DNA of 64,000 bases from contig CAYSNW010000010.1 of the NCBI GenBank assembly GCA_964432415.1, positions 1 to 64,000 of the forward strand, given 5' to 3'. This DNA is from JAFECT01 sp964432415 (GTDB lineage Bacteria; Pseudomonadota; Alphaproteobacteria; Caulobacterales; Caulobacteraceae). Both the position numbers and the translations under genes were made by a program. The notes under the pieces were generated by a model that worked only from the letters and a program-made list of their open reading frames with translations, had not been told where the DNA came from and made no database searches. Below are positions 28,256 to 36,409 of this stretch, piece by piece. The number at the start of each line of letters is the position of its first letter. Position 1 is the first letter of the stretch.

Positions 28256-28762
28256 TCAGCTCTTTCGCGGCGCTTCAAAGGAAATGATCAGGATGATGGC
28301 CTCGTTCGGGTCATCGTCATCCGGGTCCTCGGTCATGCTCACGGCGCCGAGCTGGCCCTTCCAGCTGGCGAAGCGATGGAAGGCCTCATCCGGTCCGACC
28401 TTTCCCTTGGCGTAGGGTCCCCCGGGCGCCTTGGCGGCCCAGGCGTCGAACTCCGCCAGCAGCGCACGGTAGCGGTCTGTCGGCGCCCGCAGGGTGCAGT
28501 CCCCGCCCTCGAACGCACTCAGGTCCAGCCGCCCCAGCGGGCCCTTGAGCACCACGGTCTCCAGCGGCTCGCCGCGATTTCGGACCGCCTTGACCTCGTA
28601 GCCTAGCTTCTGCGCGGCGGTGACGCCGAAGATCACCGACTTCTTCTCGATCAGCGGCCGGCAGACGGCCGCGAGGGTGACGGCGTAGCCCGGCTCGGCG
28701 GCCCGGGCCTGGGCGGCGCCGAACACGGCGGCGGCGCAGGCGAGAGAGATCAGCGGCTTCAC
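28256..28762 (-). CDS. exported protein of unknown function
   Basis: 168 residues. GTG 28762 starts a signal peptide (VKPLISLACAAAVFGAAQAR) and has GGAG 7 bp upstream; a TTG at 28786 is less likely. The mature part has two Cys (CRPLI, DCTL) that may form a disulfide, and an acidic DPDDDDPNE stretch near the C-terminus. No family recognised. Convergent with rlmE, 13 bp between stops. Confidence 0.7.
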   Translation of the reverse strand: MKPLISLACAAAVFGAAQARAAEPGYAVTLAAVCRPLIEKKSVIFGVTAAQKLGYEVKAVRNRGEPLETVVLKGPLGRLDLSAFEGGDCTLRAPTDRYRALLAEFDAWAAKAPGGPYAKGKVGPDEAFHRFASWKGQLGAVSMTEDPDDDDPNEAIILIISFEAPRKS

Positions 28763-28905
28763 TGCGGCGCTCCGAGAGGTTCTCAAGGCTCGAACCTAGC
28801 GCCGCCCCCGGGCCGGCGAACCCCGCGTTCAGGGGTGTTGCGCCGCTGAAATACCTCGCCGGAAGTTTGCGCTAGTCTGGCGCCGTCACCGACCGGAGCC
28901 CTGCG

Positions 28906-29784
28906 ATGAGATCCTTCGCCCTCGCCGCCGCCCTTGCGCTCGCCCTGAGCTGCGGCGCCGTCCAGGCCCAGCAGGTCGTCGACCCCAATCCCGACGTCGG
29001 CGTCGCCCACCCGGACTGGCCGAAGGGCGCCGGACCGCGGGTGCTGGTGGACGCCGCCCATAACAACTTTCACACCATCGACGGCAACTACGCGCCCTTC
29101 GCCCACCTGCTGGAAAACGACGGCTACCGGGTCTCCAGCCTGACGGGGCGGATCAATGCGGAAAGCCTGGCGGGGGCCGATGTCCTGGTCATCGTCAATC
29201 CCCAGCCGTTGCCGCGGGGGCGCTCACCCTTCAGCGCCGCGGAGGGCCGCGCGTTGCGGGAATGGGTCGAGGGGGGCGGGCGCCTGTTCCTGATCCTGGA
29301 CCACATGCCCTTTCCCGAGGCCGCGCGGCCCGTGACCTCGGCCTTCGGCCTGGACTGGCGCGACGGCTACGTGCGCCGGCTCGGCTCGCCCGAGATCCAT
29401 TCGGTCGCCGAGCACACCCTGGCGGACAACGTCATCACCGCGCCGGTGACCTCGATCCGGGCCTTTCTGGGCTCGGCCTTCGTCGCGCCTGCGGGCGCCA
29501 CGGTGCTGATGAGCTTCGACGACCACTGGCGGCTGCTGACCCCGCCGCGCGGCACGGGCGTGCAGGACCTGACGCCCAGGATGAAGGGCGCCCCCGTCAC
29601 CGGCCTGGTCCAGTCCGCGGCCTGGCCGCTGGGCAAGGGCAGGGTGATCCTGCATGGCGAGGCGGCGATGTTCTCCGCCCAGCTGTCGGGGCCCCAGCAA
29701 CGCAAGGCAGGCTTCACCGCGCCCGGCGCGGAGCAGAACAAGGCGTTCCTGCTCAACCTGATGCGGTGGCTGAGCGCGAAGTAG
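28906..29784 (+). CDS. exported DUF4350-like protein
   Basis: 292 residues with signal peptide (1-21). PRVLVDAAHNNFHTIDGNYA, LENDGYRVSSLTG, LVIVNPQ and LREWVEGGGRLFLILDHM follow the DUF4350/GATase-like pattern, in which a flavodoxin-like domain ends in a membrane-proximal loop. GKGRVILHGEAAMFSAQ fits the conserved C-terminal segment. The biological role is unknown. The amidohydrolase gene follows by 79 bp on the same strand. Confidence 0.72.
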   Translation: MRSFALAAALALALSCGAVQAQQVVDPNPDVGVAHPDWPKGAGPRVLVDAAHNNFHTIDGNYAPFAHLLENDGYRVSSLTGRINAESLAGADVLVIVNPQPLPRGRSPFSAAEGRALREWVEGGGRLFLILDHMPFPEAARPVTSAFGLDWRDGYVRRLGSPEIHSVAEHTLADNVITAPVTSIRAFLGSAFVAPAGATVLMSFDDHWRLLTPPRGTGVQDLTPRMKGAPVTGLVQSAAWPLGKGRVILHGEAAMFSAQLSGPQQRKAGFTAPGAEQNKAFLLNLMRWLSAK

Positions 29785-29863
29785 GGACGGTCCGACGAAA
29801 GAGGCTGGCGCTGGGCTTGCTGTCCCACCAAGATCGCAGCCTCTGTGGGGAGGGCCTTTCGCC

Positions 29864-31276
29864 ATGCGTCGTCTGATCAGGCTGTTCGTCGTGCTCGCGG
29901 CCCTGACTCCATCCCTGGTCCGTGCTCAACCCGCGCCCGATCCCCTGGCCTACAGCCAGCCGGCGATCGCCTTCACCCATGTGCAGCTGGTCGACGGCAC
30001 CGGCGCCGCCGCGAAATCCGACATGACGGTGGTGGTCCGGGACGGCCGTATCGCCGCTGTCGGCCCCGCGGCCTCCACGCCGGCGCCCGACGGCGCCACA
30101 GTCATCGACGGCGCCGGCAAGACCCTGCTGCCCGGCTTCGTGATGATGCACGAGCACATGTTCTACCCGGTGGGCCGGCGCAACTACACGGAGATGCTGA
30201 CCAGCTTCCCGCGCCTGTACCTGGCCGGCGGGGTCACCACCATGCGCACGGCAGGCTCCATGAGCCCCTACGCGGACCTCAACCTGCGCACCGCCATCCG
30301 GAAGGGCGAGGCGCTCGGCCCCGACCTCGACGTCACCGGCCCCTACCTGAACGGCGAGGGCCTGCCGATCCTGAAGGTGCATGCCCTGACCGGGCCCGAG
30401 GACGCGACCCGCACAGTCAACTACTGGGCCGACGAGGGCGTGACCTCGTTCAAGGGCTACATGCACCTGACCACGCCGGAGCTGAAGGCGATCATCGCCG
30501 CGGCCCACAGGCGCGGGGTCAAGGTCACCGCCCACCTGTGCTCGATCACCCACCGCGAGGCGGCCGAGATGGGCATCGACAACCTCGAGCATGCCTTCGC
30601 CGTCGCCACCGACTTCGTGCCGGGCAAGAAGCACGACGTCTGCCCCGACCAGAACCTGACCGCCAAGACGCTGGGTGAGCTCGATCTGGACAGCGCCCCG
30701 GTCAAGGACCTGATCGCGCTGCTGGTGAGGAAGCACGTCGTCCTGACCTCGACCCTGACGGTGTTCGAGACCTACGCGCCCGGGCGGCCCGAGGTCTCCG
30801 AGCGCGCCCGCTCCACCCTGCTGCCGGCGGTGCGCACCCAGTACGAAACCACCTGGGCCCAGGTCCAGAAGTCCACCAACTCGCCCTGGAAGGCGGCGCT
30901 GCCCAAGGCGATGAAGCTGGAGCGGATGTTCGTCGACGCCGGCGGCACCCTGATGGCCGGCACCGACCCGACCGGCTACGGCGGGGTGATCCCGGGCTTC
31001 TCCTCCAAGCGCGAGGTCGAGCTCCTGGTGGAGTCCGGTTTCAGCTTCCCCGAGGCCCTGAAGATCTCGACCCTCAACGGCGCCCGCTTCATGGGCCGCG
31101 ACAAGGACATCGGCTCGGTCGAGGTCGGCAAGCGCGCCGACCTGATCCTGATCGACGGCGATCCGGTGAAGGATGTGATGGCGCTCGAGCGCATGCCGCT
31201 CGTGTTCAAGGCGGGCAAGGGTTACCGCACCGACGTGATTATCGACCAGATGGCCGGCGTCGTGGGGCTCTACTAG
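29864..31276 (+). CDS. exported amidohydrolase-family metallohydrolase
   Basis: 470 residues with signal peptide (about 1-22). Metal-binding motifs: MMHEHMF (HxH) near 103, TSFKGYMHLT (carboxylated Lys) near 205, VTAHLC and NLEHAF histidines, and AGTDPTG (catalytic Asp) near 370. The closing GKRADLILIDGDP strand returns to the beta-sandwich. Resembles imidazolonepropionase/prolidase-type periplasmic amidohydrolases; the substrate cannot be read from sequence. Its stop overlaps the next convergent stop in CTAG. Confidence 0.9.
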   Translation: MRRLIRLFVVLAALTPSLVRAQPAPDPLAYSQPAIAFTHVQLVDGTGAAAKSDMTVVVRDGRIAAVGPAASTPAPDGATVIDGAGKTLLPGFVMMHEHMFYPVGRRNYTEMLTSFPRLYLAGGVTTMRTAGSMSPYADLNLRTAIRKGEALGPDLDVTGPYLNGEGLPILKVHALTGPEDATRTVNYWADEGVTSFKGYMHLTTPELKAIIAAAHRRGVKVTAHLCSITHREAAEMGIDNLEHAFAVATDFVPGKKHDVCPDQNLTAKTLGELDLDSAPVKDLIALLVRKHVVLTSTLTVFETYAPGRPEVSERARSTLLPAVRTQYETTWAQVQKSTNSPWKAALPKAMKLERMFVDAGGTLMAGTDPTGYGGVIPGFSSKREVELLVESGFSFPEALKISTLNGARFMGRDKDIGSVEVGKRADLILIDGDPVKDVMALERMPLVFKAGKGYRTDVIIDQMAGVVGLY

Positions 31277-31758
31277 GGGCAAACCTCGGCGGCCGGCTTG
31301 CCGTCCAGATTGTTGTGCGTGTCGGAGAAGTTGACGATCTTCCAGCCGTCGCCGGTGCGATAGAGCTCGAAGCTCACATAGCCGCAGTGGTGCAGGACGC
31401 CGTCGAAGTAGAAGGCGTAACGGCTCCAGACATTGGCCAGGCCATGGGGATCGATGCGGACTTCCGGATCGATCAGCCGGTCATCCCAGCCTGGCGATCT
31501 TATGTGATGCATGCTCTCGAGCAGGTGCGCGCGGGTGTCGAGATTGACCTTCCGCTCCGCGCCCTCGCCCTGCAGGGTGACCAGCCGGAACTCGGGATGC
31601 AGCACCGCCTCGCCCTTGTCGGGCTGCGCCCCGCGCCAGGAGTCGAGCAGGGTCTGGACGGTCGCGAGAACCGCCGCGCGCTCGTCGGGCGGGGCCGCGG
31701 TGGCGGGAGCGGCGCTGAGGAGGGCGGCGGCGGCGAGGGCGCAGGTCAGGCGGCGCAT
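31273..31758 (-). CDS. exported NTF2-like (SnoaL/DUF4440 type) protein
   Basis: 161 residues. Signal peptide MRRLTCALAAAALLSAAPAT (1-22), then a cone-shaped NTF2-like domain: ERAAVLATVQTLLDSWRGAQ, HHIRSPGWDDRLIDP, and the C-terminal GDGWKIVNFSDTH strand. ATG 31758 is chosen because it begins the signal peptide. Function unknown; such proteins bind or isomerise small molecules. Confidence 0.78.
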   Translation of the reverse strand: MRRLTCALAAAALLSAAPATAAPPDERAAVLATVQTLLDSWRGAQPDKGEAVLHPEFRLVTLQGEGAERKVNLDTRAHLLESMHHIRSPGWDDRLIDPEVRIDPHGLANVWSRYAFYFDGVLHHCGYVSFELYRTGDGWKIVNFSDTHNNLDGKPAAEVCP

Positions 31759-31837
31759 GGCGAATTCCCCTTCAATTGCTATGGACGTTAGCAGTTGAGC
31801 GGCGGGAGTCCACACAGTTCAGGGAGCCACCCTGGCG

Positions 31838-32236
31838 TCAGGCGGGAATCTCCAGCCAGACCACCAGGTCCCGGCTGTTCGAACCCGTGGACAGCTCGAT
31901 CGAAGCCAGGCGGTACATGTCCGCGGTCGCCGGCCTAGCCGTCCTGGCCTCCAGGGGGCGCCGGTCCCGTTTGCGCACCAGGTAGAGGCAGCAGGCCGCG
32001 TCCCCCTTGCTCAGTCCGGCCTTCACCAAGGTGGCGATCATGACGTTCGGGTCGTGAGCGATGGCGGCGGCGACGAATGTCTGGGTCAGGGCCGGGTCTT
32101 TCTGGACCCTGGCCACAGCCTTGTTGAACTCGGGCTGCTGTTCGGCGGGGCCGCGCTCGGCCGGCGCATCGGCCAGGGCGGGCGTCGAGCCCAGCAGCAT
32201 CAGTGACAGCGCCAGCGCGCCAAACAGAGGTTTCAT
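31838..32236 (-). CDS. small exported protein of unknown function
   Basis: 132 residues. Signal peptide MKPLFGALALSLMLLGSTPA (cleavage near ALADA), then a helical stretch (FNKAVARVQKDPALTQTFVA) and a Cys-Cys pair in DAACCLYLVRKRD. It lies 21 bp after the next gene upstream on the same strand, so they are co-transcribed. No family recognised. Confidence 0.65.
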   Translation of the reverse strand: MKPLFGALALSLMLLGSTPALADAPAERGPAEQQPEFNKAVARVQKDPALTQTFVAAAIAHDPNVMIATLVKAGLSKGDAACCLYLVRKRDRRPLEARTARPATADMYRLASIELSTGSNSRDLVVWLEIPA

Positions 32237-32257
32237 CTCAGATCCTCCCGATGGAAT

Positions 32258-32809
32258 TCAGCACTTCGCCCCACAGTTGGGGATGTCCCGCGGCCGCTTC
32301 GGCTCGCGCACCTTGACCGAGTCCAGGAACCGGCGTCCGTCGGTCATGTCCTGATCCGCGCCGTGGCGGGCGTAGATGGCCATGATCACCTTGTCCCTCA
32401 CCGCGGTGATCCGGACCGTCATGGCGTCGCCGTCGGCGACCACGAAATCCCCTTCGAGCCAGTGATCGCCGCCTCGCGCAACCGGACGCTCGCCGGTCAG
32501 GCGGCTGGAGCTGCCGGCGCCATAGGCCTTGAGCAGGGTCTCCAGCTTGCCGTCCGTCTCGTTCCATTTCAGCGAGCCCGGAGCGTAGTCGTAGACATTG
32601 ACCGCGAACACCCGCCCGCCCGAGGGCGCGTCCATGAAGATCCGCTGGCGATAGGTTCCCGCGGCGGTCTTGACGTCGTCGTCCTGGCCCACCGGGGAAT
32701 GCGGAAAGGTCGCCTCGAAGTCCGGCTCGCGGAACAGGCTCCAGCTGTCATCCGCCAGGGCGCTCCCGGCGAACAGGCAAAGGGCGAGGGCGATCGCGGT
32801 CAGGCGCAT
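32258..32809 (-). CDS. exported protein of unknown function
   Basis: 183 residues. Signal peptide MRLTAIALALCLFAGSALAD (1-19). The mature chain begins SWSLFREPDFEATFP, a pattern seen in small periplasmic proteins with a PsbP/lipoprotein-like beta-sheet core; RIFMDAPSGGRVFAVNVYDY and DAMTVRITAVRDKVIMAIYA are beta-rich. Two C-terminal Cys (NCGAKC). First gene of the leftward trio ending at 31273. Confidence 0.68.
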   Translation of the reverse strand: MRLTAIALALCLFAGSALADDSWSLFREPDFEATFPHSPVGQDDDVKTAAGTYRQRIFMDAPSGGRVFAVNVYDYAPGSLKWNETDGKLETLLKAYGAGSSSRLTGERPVARGGDHWLEGDFVVADGDAMTVRITAVRDKVIMAIYARHGADQDMTDGRRFLDSVKVREPKRPRDIPNCGAKC

Positions 32810-32995
32810 GGCGGGTCTCCTGCGGCCTCGATCCTAGGGCGGGCGGCTACGCTGCGCAGTCCCGATTCAGGGGGGAGCGAGCGGTGTTCGTGTCCTTTGC
32901 GCCCCGCGCGGATCAATTCCGGGCCCCGTGGCGTCCCGGCGCCTTGCCGTGGCCCGACTCCTGAGGCATACGCCGCCCGCAAAGCGGAGAGTCCG

Positions 32996-34456
32996 ATGGA
33001 GATTCGCGAAGGGCTTACCTTCGACGACGTTTTGCTGGAGCCGGGTCCGTCCGAGGTCATGCCGACCGAGGTGGACACCAAAAGTCGCCTGACCCGTGAC
33101 ATTGTTCTGAACGTCCCCCTGGTGTCCTCGGCTATGGACACCGTCACCGAGAGCCGTCTGGCGATCGCCATGGCCCAGGCCGGCGGCATGGGCGTCATCC
33201 ACCGCAACCTGACGGTCGAGGAACAGGCCGACCAGGTCCGCGAGGTGAAGCGCTACGAGAGCGGCATGGTGATCAACCCGATCACCGTGAACCCCGACAC
33301 TACGCTGGACGAGATCCGCGCCATCGTGGATCGCAAGCACATCTCGGGCTTCCCGGTGGTCGAGCCGGGCTCGGGCAAGCTGGTCGGCATCCTGACCAAC
33401 CGCGACATGCGCTTCGAGACCGATGGCCAGCGCAAGGCCGCCGAGGTCATGACCCGCGACGGCCTGGTCACCGTGCGCGAAGGCGTCACCCAGGCCGAGG
33501 CCCGGGGCCTGCTGCAGAAGCACAAGATCGAGCGCCTGATCGTGGTGGACGAGAGCTTCCACGCGGTCGGCCTGATCACGGTCAAGGACATCGAGAAGGC
33601 CAAGGCCTTCCCGAGCGCCGCCAAGGACGAGCAGGGGCGCCTGCGCGTTGGCGCCGCTTCCACCGTCGGCGACGCCGGCTTCGAGCGCTCCATGGCCCTG
33701 GTCGAGGCTGGCGCGGACGTGGTGGTGATCGACACCGCCCACGGCCACTCCCGCCAGGTGCTGGAGGCGGTGGCGCGCATCAAGCGCGAGTCCAACCGCA
33801 TCCAGATCATCGCCGGCAATGTCGCGACCTACGACGCCACCCGCGCCCTGATCGACGCGGGCGCCGACTGCGTGAAGGTCGGGATCGGGCCGGGCTCGAT
33901 CTGCACCACCCGCATCGTCGCGGGCGTCGGCGTGCCGCAGCTGACCGCCATCCTGGACTCGGTGCGCGCTGCGAAGGAGTCCGGCGTGCCGGTGATCTCC
34001 GACGGCGGGATCAAGTACTCGGGCGACCTGGCCAAGGCCATCGCGGCCGGGGCCTCAATCGCCATGATGGGCTCGGCCTTCGCCGGCACCGACGAGGCGC
34101 CGGGCGAGGTCTATCTGTACCAGGGCCGCAGCTACAAATCCTACCGGGGCATGGGCTCGCTGGGCGCCATGTCGGCGGGCTCGGCCGACCGCTACTTCCA
34201 GAAGGACGTGCGCGACACCCTGAAGCTGGTGCCCGAGGGCATCGAGGGCCAGGTGCCCTACAAGGGCCCGATCGGCGCCATCCTGCACCAGATGGTGGGA
34301 GGCCTGCGCGCCGCCATGGGCTATGTCGGCGCCGCCACCATCGAGCAGTACCAATCCAGGGCGCGGTTCGTGCGTATAACCGGAGCCGGTCTCAGTGAGA
34401 GCCACGTCCACGACGTGATGATCACCCGCGAGGCCCCCAACTATCCCCGCGCCTGA
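32996..34456 (+). CDS. guaB: inosine-5'-monophosphate dehydrogenase
   Basis: 486 residues; NAD-dependent oxidation of IMP to XMP, the committed step to GMP. N-terminal strand FDDVLLEPGPSEVMP, two CBS domains (about 95-210), then the barrel with the catalytic loop GPGSICTTRIV (Cys303) and the flap motif SYRGMGSLGAM. The long upstream in-frame extension is non-coding; ATG 32996 with GCGGAGAG upstream gives the normal start. guaA follows three genes later, completing the GMP branch. Confidence 0.98.
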   Translation: MEIREGLTFDDVLLEPGPSEVMPTEVDTKSRLTRDIVLNVPLVSSAMDTVTESRLAIAMAQAGGMGVIHRNLTVEEQADQVREVKRYESGMVINPITVNPDTTLDEIRAIVDRKHISGFPVVEPGSGKLVGILTNRDMRFETDGQRKAAEVMTRDGLVTVREGVTQAEARGLLQKHKIERLIVVDESFHAVGLITVKDIEKAKAFPSAAKDEQGRLRVGAASTVGDAGFERSMALVEAGADVVVIDTAHGHSRQVLEAVARIKRESNRIQIIAGNVATYDATRALIDAGADCVKVGIGPGSICTTRIVAGVGVPQLTAILDSVRAAKESGVPVISDGGIKYSGDLAKAIAAGASIAMMGSAFAGTDEAPGEVYLYQGRSYKSYRGMGSLGAMSAGSADRYFQKDVRDTLKLVPEGIEGQVPYKGPIGAILHQMVGGLRAAMGYVGAATIEQYQSRARFVRITGAGLSESHVHDVMITREAPNYPRA

Positions 34457-34488
34457 CGGACGCGCAGAGGAAGCATCGAGGAATGGAC

Positions 34489-34914
34489 ATGGCCGAGTTT
34501 CAGGAGTGGGTGAACGAGTTCCAGATGCTCGGCGTCGCGGTGCTGCTGGGTTTCATCCAGCTGGCCTGGGCGGCGGTGGCCGCGCGCCAGCAGCAGGGCC
34601 TGCAGTGGGCCCGCGGACCGCGTGACGAGGACCGTCCGGTCACCGGCGTGGCCGCGCGGCTGGAGCGCGCCTTCAGGAACTACATGGAGACCTTCCCCCT
34701 GTTCGCGGTGGCGGTGATCGCCGACATCACCGCCGAGCACACCGGCATCCTGACCTGGTGGGGATCGGTGCTCTACGTCGGCGCCCGCATCGTCTATGTG
34801 CCGCTCTACGCCGCCGGCATCCCGGGCCTGCGCTCGCTGGTCTGGTTCATTTCCGTGATCGGCCTCTTGATGGTCACCTTCGCCCTCTTCGTGCCCCGCG
34901 GCATGGGGATCTGA
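34489..34914 (+). CDS. MAPEG-family membrane protein
   Basis: 141 residues, four membrane helices. RNYMETFPLFAVAVIADI and ARIVYVPLYAAGIPGLRSLV match the MAPEG (membrane-associated eicosanoid/glutathione) family, including the Arg-Asn...Glu pattern of helix 2. Bacterial members may have glutathione transferase activity, not proven here. Two in-frame ATGs, 34483 and 34489; GAGGA at 34478-34482 is correctly spaced only for 34489. Confidence 0.85.
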   Translation: MAEFQEWVNEFQMLGVAVLLGFIQLAWAAVAARQQQGLQWARGPRDEDRPVTGVAARLERAFRNYMETFPLFAVAVIADITAEHTGILTWWGSVLYVGARIVYVPLYAAGIPGLRSLVWFISVIGLLMVTFALFVPRGMGI

Positions 34915-34930
34915 CCCCGATCGGAACTCC

Positions 34931-36409
34931 GTGACCCCCGCCGCCCGTTTAGCCGCCGCCGCCGAAGTCCTCGACCAGATCCTGACCACGCGCGTCCACG
35001 CCGAAGGGGCGTTGAAGACCTGGGGCCAGACTCACCGCTTCGCCGGCTCCAAGGACCGGCGGGCGATCGCCGACCGGGTGTACCGCTGCCTTCGGGCCCG
35101 CGCGCGCCTGACCTGGGCCATGGGGGCGGAGACGGGGAGGGCGCTGGTGATCGGCTCCCTGGCCCTACTGGACGGCGAGCCCCTGGGTGAGATCGAGGCG
35201 TCGTTTTCGGGCGAGGGCTACGCGCCGCCGCCGCTGAGCGACGAGGAGCGCGCGCGCCTGGACCAGCCCGAGGGCCAACCGCCGGGATGGGTGTCCGCCG
35301 GCCTGCCGTCCTTCGTCGCCGACGACCTGAAGCGCACCTACCGCAAGGCCTGGTCGGACGAGGCCAAGGCCCTGATGCAGCCGCGCGCCCCCATCGACCT
35401 GCGCGTGGCCAAGGGCAGCGTAGAGGACGCCCGCGCCGCCCTGGCCGAGGCCGGCCTGACCGCCGAACCGACCCCCTGGTCCGCCCGGGGCCTGCGCCTG
35501 CCGTCCGAGCCGCCGCCCAACATCCAGGCGCTGGACCTCTACAAGTCCGGAGTCATCGAGATCCAGGACGAGGGCAGCCAGATCGCCGCCTGGATCGCGG
35601 GCGCTGAGCCCGGGATGACGGTGGTGGACTATTGCGCCGGCGGCGGGGGCAAGACGCTGGCGATGCTCACCACTCTCTTTCCAAACCCGTCATCCTCCCC
35701 CTTTAGCCCGTCATCCTCGGAGCGGAAGCCGCGCAGCGGCTGGAGACCCGAGGACCCAACAGCGAATCTTGCTCAAAGCGGGGAGCCCCTTGGTGGCAGC
35801 GTCGACGTGGGAGCTGCTGGGTCCCCGGGTTCGCGCTCCGCGCGCCCCGAGGATGACGGGAAAGAGATTGGAAGGTTGATCGCCTTCGACGTCGATCAGC
35901 GCCGCCTCGACAACATCAAGCCGCGGCTGGCCCGCGCGGGCGCTGTGGCGGAGTTGCGCCGGCTGGGTTCGGACGGGGAGGGGGCGGAAGATCTGGCGGA
36001 CGCCGCCGACCTCGTCCTCGTGGACGCCCCCTGTTCCGGTTCCGGCACCTGGCGGCGTCGCCCTGAGGACGCTTTCCGCCTGACCAAGGACGAGGTCGAG
36101 CGCCTGCACCGGCTGCAGCTGGCCATCCTCGACCGGGCGGCGAAGCTGGTGAAGCCCGGCGGCCGGCTGACCTATGTGACCTGCTCGATCCTGGGCCACG
36201 AGAACGAGGACACGGCCTCCGCCTTCGAGGCCGCCCATCCCGACTTCCAGCCCGTGCCGGTCACCTCAGTGCTCGCCACGCCGAACCTGACCCCCGCCGG
36301 TCGCGAACGGCTTGCGGCCCTGGCCGGAACCGGCCACACGCTCAGACTCTCCCCCGGACGCACCGACACCGACGGCTTCTTCGCCGCGACCTACGAAAGG
36401 CGCTCATGA
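34931..36409 (+). CDS. RsmB-family rRNA cytosine-C5 methyltransferase with in-frame repeat insertion
   Basis: 492 residues. NusB-like N-terminal half, then the NOL1/NOP2/Sun domain: IEIQDEGSQIAAWIAGAEPG, SAM motif VVDYCAGGGGKTLAM (about 232-246), DVDQRRLDNI, LVDAPCSGSGTWRRRPE (motif IV with the releasing Cys) and LTYVTCSILGHENED (catalytic TC). Between motif I and DVDQRR the family needs only a few residues, but about 64 extra Ser/Pro/Arg-rich residues (250-313) are encoded by a palindromic repeat. The frame is intact. GTG start; guaA overlaps by ATGA. Confidence 0.9.
   Translation: MTPAARLAAAAEVLDQILTTRVHAEGALKTWGQTHRFAGSKDRRAIADRVYRCLRARARLTWAMGAETGRALVIGSLALLDGEPLGEIEASFSGEGYAPPPLSDEERARLDQPEGQPPGWVSAGLPSFVADDLKRTYRKAWSDEAKALMQPRAPIDLRVAKGSVEDARAALAEAGLTAEPTPWSARGLRLPSEPPPNIQALDLYKSGVIEIQDEGSQIAAWIAGAEPGMTVVDYCAGGGGKTLAMLTTLFPNPSSSPFSPSSSERKPRSGWRPEDPTANLAQSGEPLGGSVDVGAAGSPGSRSARPEDDGKEIGRLIAFDVDQRRLDNIKPRLARAGAVAELRRLGSDGEGAEDLADAADLVLVDAPCSGSGTWRRRPEDAFRLTKDEVERLHRLQLAILDRAAKLVKPGGRLTYVTCSILGHENEDTASAFEAAHPDFQPVPVTSVLATPNLTPAGRERLAALAGTGHTLRLSPGRTDTDGFFAATYERRS
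35675..35869. repeat. palindromic repeat element inserted in frame in the methyltransferase gene
   Basis: A perfect 14-bp inverted repeat bounds the core: CCCGTCATCCTCGG (35707-35720) and CCGAGGATGACGGG (35847-35860); a further copy of CCCGTCATCCTC lies at 35686-35697. Inner segments near GAGACCCGAGGACCC (35743 onward) and GGGTCCCCGGGTTCGC (35819 onward) are also roughly complementary. This is the look of a dispersed intergenic palindrome, here about 195 bp long, a multiple of three and free of stops in the coding frame. Confidence 0.85.

Noticed and set aside
29753..31282. 509-codon frame antisense to the amidohydrolase
   Set aside because: His/Asp/Gly-rich mirror translation of a clear amidohydrolase; no motif.
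32363..32995. Upstream extension of guaB
   Set aside because: Antisense to an exported protein gene; IMPDH begins with MEIREGLTFDD at 32996.
32810..32995. Possible purine riboswitch before guaB
   Set aside because: No conserved purine-aptamer loops or pairing could be seen in the 186-bp leader.
35675..35869. Possibility that the repeat makes the rsmB-like gene a pseudogene
   Set aside because: The frame continues without stop or shift and all downstream catalytic motifs are intact.
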